From positions 186,001 through 250,000 of the forward strand of contig NZ_JAJTSZ010000001.1 of NCBI RefSeq assembly GCF_021440195.1: a stretch of 64,000 nucleotides of DNA, given 5' to 3'. Shown one piece after another: positions 37,871-46,884 of this stretch (the stretch's first letter is position 1; each line of letters opens with the position of its first letter). The translations under genes were made by a program, and so were the position numbers. The notes under the pieces were generated by a model that had not been told where the DNA came from, searched no databases, and worked only from the letters and a program-made list of their open reading frames with translations. The stretch comes from Dyadobacter sp. CY356 (GTDB lineage Bacteria; Bacteroidota; Bacteroidia; Cytophagales; Spirosomataceae).

Positions 37871-38071
37871 TTATCCGATGATTTTTACTCGTCCAACTTC
37901 TCCGTTCATAAGTCTTACTTTAATTCCATGTGTATGTTTTGGTGCACTGGTCAATATATCTTTTACAATGCCCTTTGTCAGTTTTCCGGTACGCTGATCC
38001 TGCTTTAAAACAATTGATACTGCCAATCCCGGCGTTATATTTCTCCGTTCGGTTCCTGATACTTCATCCAT
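37871..38071 (-). CDS. YwbE-family small protein (DUF2196)
   Basis: The 66-residue protein matches the YwbE family: GLAVSIVLKQDQRTGKLTKG, then VKDILTS, PKHTHGIKVRL and GEVGRVK. The family is small, basic and all-beta-like, with a conserved HxHGIKV core. Its function is unknown; a nucleic acid role has been suggested by the fold but is not established. It precedes the EamA transporter by 9 bp. Confidence 0.88.
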   Translation of the reverse strand: MDEVSGTERRNITPGLAVSIVLKQDQRTGKLTKGIVKDILTSAPKHTHGIKVRLMNGEVGRVKIIG

Positions 38072-38496
38072 ATTCCTGTTTTTGTCTATTAAGAAAACAT
38101 AAATTTTTTCAAAATTAGAACAAAATGGCTAGGGAACATCATCCTCAGTGATATTCATTGCTATAAGGTTAACGAATTATATTTTTCCAAGTTTTTGTTA
38201 CGCAGGATATATTATTCAACTTCAAATCCCGACATAGTTTGCGGCATACAACGAATGTAAATATGTTAAATATTATTTCTTCTTTGAATATTCAAATTGG
38301 AAAAATGTTTCTAAAAATGCTCTTTCCTTCATCTTGAACACATTTCAAATTATAGACGTTACCTTTCCTTAATTATTGAAGTTTTTGCCAACATTTTAAT
38401 ATAGATGTCCAGACTTCTTAAAATCTTGCTTTTTGTTTTGTATATCAATTTAACAAAACAAAGAAACACCTACTGGAAATGTTATAAGAAATTGAT
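38072..38496. other. Intergenic region, divergent promoters expected
   Basis: About 425 AT-rich bases separate the leftward ywbE-like gene from the rightward MFS gene. No credible reading frame is seen. The only structured site noticed is the inverted repeat at 38432-38462. Confidence 0.55.
38432..38462. promoter_or_regulatory. Inverted repeat upstream of MFS transporter
   Basis: TTTGTTTTGT and ACAAAACAAA form a perfect 10-bp inverted repeat with an 11-bp spacer, ending 34 bp before the MFS start codon. Position and symmetry suit an operator for a dimeric repressor. No regulator gene lies next to it. Confidence 0.35.
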
Positions 38497-39675
38497 ATGA
38501 AAAAGAGCGTACTGACTTTAACCCTTGGTGGTTTTGGAATTGGAATGACCGAATTCGTGATTATGGGAATTCTGCCGGATATCGCAAAATCACTGGAAAT
38601 TACAATCCCCGAAGCCGGGCATTTAGTATCGGCTTATGCGCTTGGTGTTGTTGTTGGTGCTCCTTTGCTTATCGGTTTTACAGGGAGCAAACCGCCGAAA
38701 ACGATCCTGTTGTTATTGATGGTTTTGTTTACCGTTTTCAATACTATTTCAGCTTTTGCCCCAAGTTACTATATGCTCTTGCTTTCCAGATTCTTTTCCG
38801 GAATGCCGCATGGAGCATTTTTTGGCGTGGGTGCGGTAGTCGCCGGACGGTTGGCAGAACCCGGGAAAGAGGCGCGGTCTGTTTCGCTCATGTTTGCCGG
38901 ATTAACAATCGCCAATCTGATTGGAGTTCCTTTGGGCACATTTATCGGCCATCATATCAGCTGGCGGATAACGTTTATGATCGTCGGTGTGATTGGTCTG
39001 CTGACAACCACCAGTATTAGAATCTGGATGCCTTCACTCGCTGTAACCAATACAAAAGGGTTGTTGAGCGAGCTTAAATTTTTTACACGCCTTGACGCCT
39101 GGTTGATCGTGGCTGTTATTGCGGTTGGTACCGGCGGATTCTTTTGCTGGTATAGTTACATCGCTCCGTTATTGACGGAGGTTGCAGGATTCAGTGATGA
39201 TTCCATTATGTATATTCTCGTGTTAGCCGGATTGGGTATGGTCATTGGTAACTTTATCGGTGGCCGTCTTGCAGACCGGTATTCACCTTTAATCAGTTCC
39301 GCGGGGTTATTATTTGCAATGGCTGTGTCTCTAACTATTTTATTCTTTGTTTCCCACAACCAGGTATTGACATTAATTTCAACATTCGTCACTGGTGCCA
39401 TCGCATTTGCCATGCTGTCGCCTTTACAAATGCTGATGATCAACACCGCCAAAGGTGCTGAAATGCTGGCTGCTTCTGTAAGCCAGGCAAGTTTTAATAT
39501 TGGAAACGCGCTTGGAGCCTATTTGGGCGGTTTGCCCATTGCAGCTGGTTTAGGATTTAATTCTCCCGAATGGGTGGGCGCAAGTCTGGCAATCGGCGGC
39601 GTGTTGGTTTCATTTGTGCTGATGTTCCATTTAAAAAGAAACCGAGAAATTCGTCTACAGGCGGTTGAAGCATAA
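38497..39675 (+). CDS. MFS transporter, AraJ/drug-efflux type
   Basis: This 392-residue protein has twelve transmembrane segments and the opening typical of the AraJ/YdhP-like efflux subfamily (GMTEFVIMGILPDIA, then LVSAYALGVVVGAP). A LMFAGLTIANLIGVPLGT motif lies in helix 5, the exporter-specific motif C region. Members export sugars or drugs by proton antiport. Its stop codon is immediately followed by the stop codon of the convergent FUSC gene. Confidence 0.92.
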   Translation: MKKSVLTLTLGGFGIGMTEFVIMGILPDIAKSLEITIPEAGHLVSAYALGVVVGAPLLIGFTGSKPPKTILLLLMVLFTVFNTISAFAPSYYMLLLSRFFSGMPHGAFFGVGAVVAGRLAEPGKEARSVSLMFAGLTIANLIGVPLGTFIGHHISWRITFMIVGVIGLLTTTSIRIWMPSLAVTNTKGLLSELKFFTRLDAWLIVAVIAVGTGGFFCWYSYIAPLLTEVAGFSDDSIMYILVLAGLGMVIGNFIGGRLADRYSPLISSAGLLFAMAVSLTILFFVSHNQVLTLISTFVTGAIAFAMLSPLQMLMINTAKGAEMLAASVSQASFNIGNALGAYLGGLPIAAGLGFNSPEWVGASLAIGGVLVSFVLMFHLKRNREIRLQAVEA

Positions 39676-41910
39676 CTAAACCTCAACGGAAATTTTATTC
39701 AGGATTTTAATTTCATCAATGGTAATGGTACTGATCAGTTCAAAAAGTCCATTAATGGTCTTAAAATCCGACAAAGCCTTTCTTGCAGGTGAGTGTGCAG
39801 ATTTTTCAATACCCATTTCTTTAAGTTCTTTTTTCCGGATCGTTAGCAGTTCAATCAATTTCTGGTTTTGCGGAAGCGATTCTTTGATCACTTCATTTCC
39901 GATATGCTGCTCTCCGTCAATCACTTTAATTGCCGTTTCAAACTGACGGTCAATTTGACGGATCATCGGTTTGAATTCTTCCGATAAATAACTTTGTCCC
40001 ACTGTTTGCGCGTAGGTAGAAAGTGATGCAATGTAGGAGGTAAGCATATGGCTGGTTGCCACAAACTGGTGGTGTTCTTCCATTTTAACCTGCTGCTTTT
40101 TGGGTTCGGAAAGCATACGCTGGAAATTGTCGGAGAGGTTGGCCATGGCAATAATGGCTTGTTTCCGATGCAATTTTAATTCCCCGATATTTAAGGAAAC
40201 ACCGGTGAAAATTGTTGAAACATTATCAAAATATTTTCGGTTTGCGTCGAGCGCTTCCTTCATATACTGCTTAATCTGCGTATGTTCCCATACCGGAAGC
40301 ACATAGGAAGAAACAAAATACGCGATGATGGATCCAATGACCGTATCAATCACACGATCCTGTAAAACGGCCGTGATGTGATGCGGATTAAGAAAATTAA
40401 ACCAGAGCAGCACGTAAAGCGTAATGCCGGTTGAGGCAACAAAATAATTGATCTTTAAAAAACTGTATGCCCCAATCATGGCAAGCATCATGATAATAAA
40501 AATCACAGTGTCATCTTTTACAAGATAAAGCGTCAGAAATCCGATAATCGCACCTAAAATCGTCCCGCCGATCCGGTATTTATTTCTTTGTTGTGTAATG
40601 CTGAATGCCGGTTTCATGATTGTTACAATGGTCAGCAAAATCCAGTATCCGTGGCCAACATCAAAAAACAGAGAGCCTAAGAATCCTATAATCAGAGCCA
40701 GTGTAACGCGGAAAGCATGGCGGAAATGACTGGATTTAAATGATAGATTATCCAGCAAAATTCGCGGCGAATACTCTTGTTTGGTTATAAAATCGTCCGT
40801 GTCAAGATTAGGTTTATAATCGTTGCTCAAATTGACATCGTAAGCGGTTGCCCTGTGAAGTTTTTTTATCCGTTCGGTTATATCCTGGATACTGTTCAAT
40901 ATCTGGCGCAGCATGATAAAATCTTCCACATTATCATGCGTCATTCTGCTTTCTCGAATTTTGTCAAAAGCCAGCTGGCATTTGTTGAAGGCTTCATCAA
41001 GGTCATGTTTTGATTTTGATGGAAACCCGCCCTGCACGGCCAATCCGATTTGTAAAAGTTCATCGGCAAGCCAGCTGATATAAGTACCATAAAGCCGCAG
41101 GATTTTAGTATTGTCGAAAGCTCTGTGCAGGTTTGAATAATTCTGCTGGGAATTCAGGATCCGCTCCATTAAATCAACACTATCCAAAAACATAAGCATC
41201 AAAATCCGGCTGGTATTTGTGGATTCTGAAACGATCTGTCGGGTTTTGAAAAGAATTTCTCTCAACGTTTCATGATTTTCCCGAAGGATCACCTGCTGGT
41301 GAATCATTTGATTAAACAGCTCGTCATAATCCGGTTTGGCGAAGTAATACCCGGCTTTGACAGAAAGTAATTTTCCAAGTTCAACAAAATTTTCTCCTAA
41401 TAACTGCTGTATCAGTTTGTAGGGACGTATTTTTTGCAGAATAAGAAACAGGATCAGATACCAGATTCCGCCGGCAGAAAAAACCAGCGCATTATGGAGC
41501 ACCATGTCCCGGCTGATGTGATCATCAATATTAAAAACAAAAACAAGCAGCGATATCAGACCAATGCTGTTTGCACGGTTCCCGTAAACGCCAACAAGCG
41601 AGAAAAACATACCGAAAAGTATGATCTCAATGAAGGAAATAAAGTGAATATGTCTTAGGAAACCTGTTACGCAGGCAACGAAGAAGCAGGTCACTATGGC
41701 GATCATCAGGGAATTTCTTCTACGATGCACAGGTCCCGGGTTATCCGTGGTGCCGATGAGCAAGGTACCTAACGGGAAAGCGATGAGGTCATTCAGGATA
41801 CCGTAATGATGAAAGATAAGGCACGGGATTACAGCTCCTAACGTCAGACGGATGCCCGTGGAAAGGTAGTGGCTGGAAATAAATTTCTTAAACTCATCAA
41901 GGTAATTCAT
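39676..41910 (-). CDS. FUSC-family membrane protein (YccS/AaeB-like)
   Basis: The product is about 744 residues from the ATG at 41910 (MNYLDEFKKFISSHYL). A longer in-frame start at 41967 would add 19 residues that do not fit the family. It has two clusters of hydrophobic helices (about residues 25-175 and 395-525) separated by a long helical cytoplasmic part, and a soluble helical C-terminus. This is the duplicated FUSC layout of YccS/YhfK and AaeB efflux proteins. The domain block at GHGYWILLTIVTIMKPAFS is typical of FUSC. Substrate unknown, perhaps aromatic acids by family analogy. Confidence 0.88.
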   Translation of the reverse strand: MNYLDEFKKFISSHYLSTGIRLTLGAVIPCLIFHHYGILNDLIAFPLGTLLIGTTDNPGPVHRRRNSLMIAIVTCFFVACVTGFLRHIHFISFIEIILFGMFFSLVGVYGNRANSIGLISLLVFVFNIDDHISRDMVLHNALVFSAGGIWYLILFLILQKIRPYKLIQQLLGENFVELGKLLSVKAGYYFAKPDYDELFNQMIHQQVILRENHETLREILFKTRQIVSESTNTSRILMLMFLDSVDLMERILNSQQNYSNLHRAFDNTKILRLYGTYISWLADELLQIGLAVQGGFPSKSKHDLDEAFNKCQLAFDKIRESRMTHDNVEDFIMLRQILNSIQDITERIKKLHRATAYDVNLSNDYKPNLDTDDFITKQEYSPRILLDNLSFKSSHFRHAFRVTLALIIGFLGSLFFDVGHGYWILLTIVTIMKPAFSITQQRNKYRIGGTILGAIIGFLTLYLVKDDTVIFIIMMLAMIGAYSFLKINYFVASTGITLYVLLWFNFLNPHHITAVLQDRVIDTVIGSIIAYFVSSYVLPVWEHTQIKQYMKEALDANRKYFDNVSTIFTGVSLNIGELKLHRKQAIIAMANLSDNFQRMLSEPKKQQVKMEEHHQFVATSHMLTSYIASLSTYAQTVGQSYLSEEFKPMIRQIDRQFETAIKVIDGEQHIGNEVIKESLPQNQKLIELLTIRKKELKEMGIEKSAHSPARKALSDFKTINGLFELISTITIDEIKILNKISVEV

Positions 41911-42064
41911 GCAAAAGCTAAACGGTGGCTGATTCGGTACTTCCAATATCAACTTTATGTATGACAAAAACGATACCTGAGCATAAATTTCTTGCTTCGG
42001 ATCTCAGTCTTTTAGCCGCTGAGGTCTAAATTTAGAAATATTTACGAACCATAACCTTTGGGAA

Positions 42065-42688
42065 ATGGTTTTCTTTAATACATTTTACGGAATAATTATA
42101 TTTGTTTTGAGAAAGCATTTAAGGAAACATGCCAGAATGGCCCGGTATGTCATTTACAAGGAAACATTAATAGACTTCAGGGATCATTTCTGGACTTTTG
42201 TAGGTTCATTTGCAGGCATTGGTATTATAGGATTTTTAAATCAGAAAAGCTTTACACATATAGATAATCTGTTTTTGATCGGGTCATTTGGTGCATCTTC
42301 TGTTTTGATTTATGGTATTGTCAACAGCCCTCTCGCACAGCCCAGAAACCTAGTTGGCGGTCATGTTATTTGTGCTTTGGTAGGCGTAACGGTCCATTAT
42401 ATCATCCCAAATGAAATCTGGCTTTCTTCTGCATTTGCCGTTTCTATCTCCATCGTGATGATGCAGATCACGAAAACCCTTCACCCTCCCGGCGGCGCAA
42501 CTGCACTTATTGCCAATATCGGATCTGAAAAAGTAACCAGTCTGGGTTATTTGTATGTGCTTAGTCCGGTTTTATCAGGGGTCATTATATTGCTTCTCGT
42601 TGCCCTAGTCGTTAATAATATGACATCTCATAGAAAATATCCAATTAATAAACATTGGTATAAAGTTCACAAAAGACGATATCTTTAG
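42065..42688 (+). CDS. HPP-family integral membrane protein
   Basis: The 207-residue protein carries the family-naming motif LHPPGGATALIA (near residue 140) and four to five transmembrane helices. A plant chloroplast member of the HPP family transports nitrite, but bacterial roles vary. The start is unsure: an internal ATG at 42137 would remove 24 residues, but the longer form retains a basic helix typical of N-termini here. It precedes the ClC gene by 40 bp on the same strand, suggesting an anion-transport unit. Confidence 0.87.
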   Translation: MVFFNTFYGIIIFVLRKHLRKHARMARYVIYKETLIDFRDHFWTFVGSFAGIGIIGFLNQKSFTHIDNLFLIGSFGASSVLIYGIVNSPLAQPRNLVGGHVICALVGVTVHYIIPNEIWLSSAFAVSISIVMMQITKTLHPPGGATALIANIGSEKVTSLGYLYVLSPVLSGVIILLLVALVVNNMTSHRKYPINKHWYKVHKRRYL

Positions 42689-42728
42689 CTTTTCAAAACG
42701 ATGATTTAGTTTTTGCAAATCAGAATTT

Positions 42729-44000
42729 ATGAATACAAGTGCATTATCTCCTTATCGGCAAAAAAAAGCGAAAAGGACAATTACAGTTTTAGGCGCAGCT
42801 GCCATGATCGGTGTTTTTGCAGCTTTGGTGGCCGATACTTTGAAAGTGATTACAGAACATTATGAGCATGACTTCCTGCACCGGCTCGGAGAGAACAGAT
42901 ATCTGATTTTCTTTTTACCCCTGATCGGTTTTAGTACCATTCATATTTTGAGACATTTTTTGTTTCGAAATAAACCCAATAAAGGAATACGGGAAGTAAT
43001 GGATTCTATTGTCAGAAATGGCAAAACGCTGCCGGCTTACAAGATTCCTTCTCATTATTTCAACGGGTTTCTGACCGTAATTTTTGGCGGATCCACAGGA
43101 ATTGAAGTATCCACAGTGGTTGCAACGGCTTCCATCGGTGCACTATCCAGTCATAAAATTAACGATTTAAGTAAATACCGCACCGACCTTATTTGCGCAG
43201 GACTGGCTGCTGGCGTAACTGCTTTATTTAATGCACCCATTGCCGGATTTATGTTCGCCTATGAGGTTTTTACAAGCCGCAGAAAAAAGACGCATATTGC
43301 TGCGGTGGCAACGGCAATCCTGACCTCTTTTCTTTTGACGAAATACTTTTTTTACAAACAGGTTTTTGATTTTAATGTGACGGTCTGGCACAAAGAAGCC
43401 ATCCCTTATTTTATATTGCTGGGTATCCTGGCTGGTTTTAATGCAGTGTTTCTAACCAAAAGTGTACTCTATTTCAAAAAAATCTTTGGATCCATCCAAA
43501 ATGATTATGTCAAAATACTGGCAGGTTCATTGATAATCTCTACGCTCGTATTTTTCTTTCCAAGCCTTTATGGCGAAGGTTATGCCGGAATTAAAAGTCT
43601 GACAATCGTTTCTCAACCTTCTGATCTTTTGGTGTTGCTGCCTTTATTGTTTGTCTTGTTTTTAAAACCTATTGCCACCTCGGTGACGCTGGGAGCTGGT
43701 GGTGACGGAGGTGTTTTTGCTCCAAGTTTATTTATCGGTGCTTTTCTCGGTCTGATCACGGCAATGACACTAAATCATTTTTTCCACCTGAATCTTATTC
43801 CACTCAACTTTATTGTGATAGGAATGGCAGCCGTTTTAAGCGGAAGTATTCATGCACCATTGACATCGATTTTTCTGGTTTGCGCCATAGCCGACAATTA
43901 TATTTTATTTGTACCGATTGTGATCGCCTGTCTGATTTCGCGCTTCGTGGCTAATAAAATTTATCCATTTACGGTTTATACGTATAAGCCCATGGCTTGA
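42729..44000 (+). CDS. ClC-family chloride channel/antiporter
   Basis: The 423-residue protein has the helix pattern of ClC proteins and recognisable filter regions. NKGIREVMDS aligns with the GSGIP filter, GSTGIEVSTV aligns with GREGP and keeps the external gating glutamate, and GGVFAPSLFIG matches GIFAP. A Tyr near the C-terminus (NKIYPFTVY) can be the central tyrosine. No CBS domains are present. The first two filter motifs deviate from the chloride consensus (no GSGIP, no GREGP), so the anion may not be chloride. It follows the HPP gene by 40 bp. Confidence 0.88.
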   Translation: MNTSALSPYRQKKAKRTITVLGAAAMIGVFAALVADTLKVITEHYEHDFLHRLGENRYLIFFLPLIGFSTIHILRHFLFRNKPNKGIREVMDSIVRNGKTLPAYKIPSHYFNGFLTVIFGGSTGIEVSTVVATASIGALSSHKINDLSKYRTDLICAGLAAGVTALFNAPIAGFMFAYEVFTSRRKKTHIAAVATAILTSFLLTKYFFYKQVFDFNVTVWHKEAIPYFILLGILAGFNAVFLTKSVLYFKKIFGSIQNDYVKILAGSLIISTLVFFFPSLYGEGYAGIKSLTIVSQPSDLLVLLPLLFVLFLKPIATSVTLGAGGDGGVFAPSLFIGAFLGLITAMTLNHFFHLNLIPLNFIVIGMAAVLSGSIHAPLTSIFLVCAIADNYILFVPIVIACLISRFVANKIYPFTVYTYKPMA

Positions 44001-44060
44001 TTGTTGTAACTGAAAATTAAGTTCGTTTATAGTACTATTAACATAAATTAAAAGGGTTTT

Positions 44061-44543
44061 ATGAATATCAGAAAGGCAATTGATCAGGATCGTCATGAGG
44101 TTTGGGAAATTTTTACAGCGGTAATTCAGACGGGTGATACCTATGTCTTTGCCCCTGATACCGCAAAAGAGGATCTGGATAAACATTGGTTTTCGCCTTA
44201 CATGGATACCTATGTTTTGGAAGAAAATGGAGAAATTCTGGGCACATACATTATCAGACCTAATCAAATTGATTTAGGATCTCACGTTGCCAATGCAGCT
44301 TATATGGTGCATCCAAATGCGCAGGGAAGAGGAATAGGAAAGCTGCTTTGTGAGCATTCATTGATGGAAGCACGCAAATTCGGCTTTTTGGCCATGCAGT
44401 TTAATCTGGTCGTGAGTACGAATGAGGCAGCCATAAAACTCTGGAAAAAATATGGATTTGAGATAATCGGTACAATTCCAAATGGATTTAATCACCTTAC
44501 ACTTGGCTATGTTGATGCGTTTATTATGTATCTTAAACTATAA
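44061..44543 (+). CDS. GNAT-family N-acetyltransferase
   Basis: The 160-residue protein has a clear GNAT acetyl-CoA motif, VHPNAQGRGIGKLLCEHS (about residues 89-106), and a terminal WKKYGFEIIGTIP typical of family ends. The opening MNIRKAIDQDRHEVWEIFTAV is the standard first helix. It is similar to phosphinothricin-type or small-molecule acetyltransferases, but the substrate is unknown. It lies 60 bp after the ClC gene and 24 bp before another acetyltransferase gene. Confidence 0.85.
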   Translation: MNIRKAIDQDRHEVWEIFTAVIQTGDTYVFAPDTAKEDLDKHWFSPYMDTYVLEENGEILGTYIIRPNQIDLGSHVANAAYMVHPNAQGRGIGKLLCEHSLMEARKFGFLAMQFNLVVSTNEAAIKLWKKYGFEIIGTIPNGFNHLTLGYVDAFIMYLKL

Positions 44544-44567
44544 ATTTACATGAACTGGTAACTTTCC

Positions 44568-45119
44568 ATGCTCACATTTAATTTTGAAACCTTCCCCGTC
44601 CTTGAAACAGAAAGACTGTTATTGAAAGCAATTTCAATGGATTTTGTAGATGATATTTTTCATCAGCGAAGCAAAAAAGAGGTTATGCAGTACATCGCAA
44701 GACCGATGCTTTATTTGAAAATTCAGGCAGAGGATCTGGTTAAAAATTATCAGTATTTGTATGAACAAAGAATCAGTATTTCCTGGGCCATCACGCTGAA
44801 AGATTCCGGCCAGATGATCGGTACGGTTGGTTTTCCAAGAATTAATAAGGACAATTACAGAGGTGAAGTTGGTTATTCTCTTGATCCTGATTATTGGTTT
44901 AAGGGCTATATGAACGAAGCTTTACAGGAGGTTTTAAGATTCGGTTTTGGAGAATTACACTTTCACAGTATCGAAGCGCTTATTCATCCGGATAATAAAG
45001 CTTCTTCTGATCTGGTTTTGAAACATGGTTTTGTGAAAGAAGCCTATTTTAAAGAGTATACTTATTTTGAAGGGACGTTTCTGGATGTTGAAGTATATTC
45101 TTTGCTGGCTGGAAAATAA
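44568..45119 (+). CDS. RimJ/RimL-type GNAT acetyltransferase
   Basis: This 183-residue protein fits the ribosomal-protein-type GNAT subfamily: LETERLLLKAI at about residues 13-23, EVGYSLDPDYWFKGYMNEAL as the cofactor-binding region, then IEALIHPDNKASSDLVLKHGF. Members acetylate protein N-termini or other amines; a ribosomal substrate is not proven. It follows the previous GNAT gene by 24 bp and precedes a strong terminator. Confidence 0.87.
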   Translation: MLTFNFETFPVLETERLLLKAISMDFVDDIFHQRSKKEVMQYIARPMLYLKIQAEDLVKNYQYLYEQRISISWAITLKDSGQMIGTVGFPRINKDNYRGEVGYSLDPDYWFKGYMNEALQEVLRFGFGELHFHSIEALIHPDNKASSDLVLKHGFVKEAYFKEYTYFEGTFLDVEVYSLLAGK

Positions 45120-45133
45120 ATTTCAAGTAGCCA

Positions 45134-45178
45134 TAACTAAAAAATCCGTTTGCAAACTGCAAACGGATTTTTTAGTTA
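45134..45178. terminator. Strong bidirectional rho-independent terminator
   Basis: A perfect 21-bp inverted repeat with a 3-nt loop (AAC), beginning TAACTAAAAAATCCGTTTGC, lies between the convergent acetyltransferase and ohr genes. A-rich and T-rich flanks on both arms suit termination in both directions. Confidence 0.9.
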
Positions 45179-45194
45179 AAACAGAACCTGTATC

Positions 45195-45635
45195 CTACTG
45201 AACTGCCAATTCGTTTGTTGTCGTTTTTAACGTAACTTCAACGTTTCCACGGGTGGCGTTTGAATATGGACAAACCTGATGAGCTTTTGCGATCAGATCG
45301 TCTGCAACGGATTGTTCCACACCCGGAATGTTGGCTTCCAGTGTAATCACCAATCCAAATCCGTCCGCCTCATTTTTACCAATTCCTACATGCGCGGTTA
45401 CGTTCGTCATACCTGTTTTAATTTTGCTGCGCTGAATGATCAGGCTTAGTGCGCTGTCAAAACAAGCCGCATATCCCGCTGCAAATAATTGTTCAGGATT
45501 GGTGTAATCATTATTGGCTCCGCCCATTTCTTTTGGCAAGCGCACTTCCAGTTCCAAAACTCCGTCGGATGACGTTACTTTTCCATTTCTTCCGCCTGTC
45601 GCTGTTGCTGTCGCGGTATATACTGCATTGATCAT
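45195..45635 (-). CDS. ohr: Organic hydroperoxide resistance protein Ohr
   Basis: The 146-residue protein matches Ohr: both active-site cysteines are present, in YAACFDSAL and HQVCPYSNATRG. Ohr reduces organic and lipid hydroperoxides through these thiols, using lipoylated proteins as electron donor. It lies 28 bp downstream of ohrR, in the same transcription unit. This is a complete and canonical Ohr. Confidence 0.96.
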   Translation of the reverse strand: MINAVYTATATATGGRNGKVTSSDGVLELEVRLPKEMGGANNDYTNPEQLFAAGYAACFDSALSLIIQRSKIKTGMTNVTAHVGIGKNEADGFGLVITLEANIPGVEQSVADDLIAKAHQVCPYSNATRGNVEVTLKTTTNELAVQ

Positions 45636-45663
45636 CTTTGTTTCGTTTTAGTGAGTTATTCAA

Positions 45664-46110
45664 TTAATTACTATGTACTGTTTCAATCTTGTTGATTTTA
45701 TCAAGGAGGCCTGTCGCCAGTATTTTCATTTCAAGTAACTCTTTATCAGTGAGATCAAGGCTACATTTTATCTGTTCCGGAATGTCAGAAGCACTTTCCT
45801 TCAATTTTTTTCCTGATTCTGTTAAGGTGATAATGACCACACGTTCGTCTTCTTTTAGCCTTTTCCGCATAACCAGTTCACGGTCTTCCAGTTTTTTTAA
45901 TAAAGGAGAAAGTGTGCCGGAATCAAGCATAAGTTTATGTCCAAGCTCCTTCACTGAAACGGAGTCTTCTTCCCAAAGCACCATCATCACAAGATATTGA
46001 GGATAGGTCAATCCAATTTTCTCCAGAATAGGGAGATAGTGACTTGTGATTTTCCTTGACAAAGCATAAAGCGGAAAACACAGCTGATTTGATAATTTTA
46101 GAATATCCAT
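45664..46110 (-). CDS. ohrR: MarR-family repressor OhrR
   Basis: The 148-residue protein is an OhrR-type MarR regulator. It has the sensing cysteine near the N-terminus in NQLCFPLYALSR, LTYPQYLVMMVLWE, and a winged helix with LKKLEDRELVMRKR. It should release DNA when the cysteine is oxidised by organic peroxides. It is directly upstream of ohr, which it should control together with itself through the palindrome at 46137. Confidence 0.95.
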   Translation of the reverse strand: MDILKLSNQLCFPLYALSRKITSHYLPILEKIGLTYPQYLVMMVLWEEDSVSVKELGHKLMLDSGTLSPLLKKLEDRELVMRKRLKEDERVVIITLTESGKKLKESASDIPEQIKCSLDLTDKELLEMKILATGLLDKINKIETVHSN

Positions 46111-46136
46111 ATCTTGTTATTGATTGTGTAAAATTA

Positions 46137-46150
46137 AATTGTATACAATT
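46137..46150. promoter_or_regulatory. Putative OhrR operator
   Basis: AATTGTATACAATT is a perfect 14-bp palindrome lying 27 bp upstream of the ohrR start. It contains TACAATT/AATTGTA, the half-sites known for OhrR operators. The position suggests autoregulation of ohrR-ohr. Confidence 0.75.
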
Positions 46151-46190
46151 GAATTGCAAGTTTTGATTCAATTAATTTTTAGAAAACAAA

Positions 46191-46224
46191 AAAAGGAGCC
46201 GCACCATGATGATGCAGCTCCTTT
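46191..46224 (-). terminator. Rho-independent terminator of ferritin gene
   Basis: AAAGGAGC and GCTCCTTT arms, extended by GCA/TGC with small bulges, pair around a short loop downstream of the ferritin gene. The complement of the preceding A-run gives a T-rich tail on the minus strand. Confidence 0.75.
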
Positions 46225-46247
46225 AATAATCTTAAGATTTTATAATC

Positions 46248-46772
46248 CTAGTTTTCAGAATTTAACTTCAAAATAGCTTTATCGATGTGGTAGCGGCCAG
46301 TTCCTTCTTCACCTATCACATCAAAAAGTTCGATCGCACGACGAGCGTTGTCTTCTTCTTCAATCTGTTCGTTTACAAACCACTGCATGAAGGTTTCTGT
46401 TGCGTAATCTTCTTCGCGGCGTGTCTGCGTTACAATACGGTTAATTGATTGTGTAACCGCGATTTCGCTTTGTAGTGCTGCTTCAAATACACTTCTGAAT
46501 GAAGCAAATTCCTGTTTTACAGCAGGTACCTCAGGAGAAACCGCAGTTCCGCCTACAGTCATGATGTAATTGAAAATTTTCAACATATGTCCGCGCTCTT
46601 CGTCGGATTGTTTAAGGAAATAAGCGGCGCTGTTTCTGTAACCATTGCGGTCGCACCATGAAGCCATAGCCAAATATTTAGCTGAGGCTTCTGCTTCCAT
46701 TTTAACCTGGTTGTTCAATAATATTTCTATCTCTTCTTTTAAGGAAGTACGGGCTCTAAGTAGATCTCTCAT
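46248..46772 (-). CDS. Ferritin
   Basis: The 174-residue protein (from the ATG at 46772; a longer frame to 46808 adds an unlikely 12 residues) is a bacterial non-haem ferritin. Iron-binding residues are visible in MEAEASAKYLAMASWCDRNGY, SDEERGHMLKIFNYI and the later E in EEQIEEEDNARRAIE-type context (NEQIEEEDNARRAIELF). It stores iron in a 24-mer shell in the cytoplasm. A 7-bp palindrome lies upstream at 46822, and a terminator follows. Confidence 0.94.
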   Translation of the reverse strand: MRDLLRARTSLKEEIEILLNNQVKMEAEASAKYLAMASWCDRNGYRNSAAYFLKQSDEERGHMLKIFNYIMTVGGTAVSPEVPAVKQEFASFRSVFEAALQSEIAVTQSINRIVTQTRREEDYATETFMQWFVNEQIEEEDNARRAIELFDVIGEEGTGRYHIDKAILKLNSEN

Positions 46773-46821
46773 GGTATTCGTGTTTATCTTTTGAAGTAAT
46801 AAGCACAAATATCAAAGGAAA

Positions 46822-46842
46822 GTTCGTCATAACAAGACGAAC
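46822..46842. promoter_or_regulatory. Operator-like palindrome upstream of ferritin gene
   Basis: GTTCGTC and GACGAAC form a perfect inverted repeat with a 7-bp spacer, 50 bp upstream of the ferritin start codon. The placement suits a dimeric regulator, for example one linked to iron or oxidative stress, but no regulator is identified. Confidence 0.4.
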
Positions 46843-46884
46843 GCTTAAATTTGGAATTGGTCTAATATGAAGGCCGTCAGCTAT

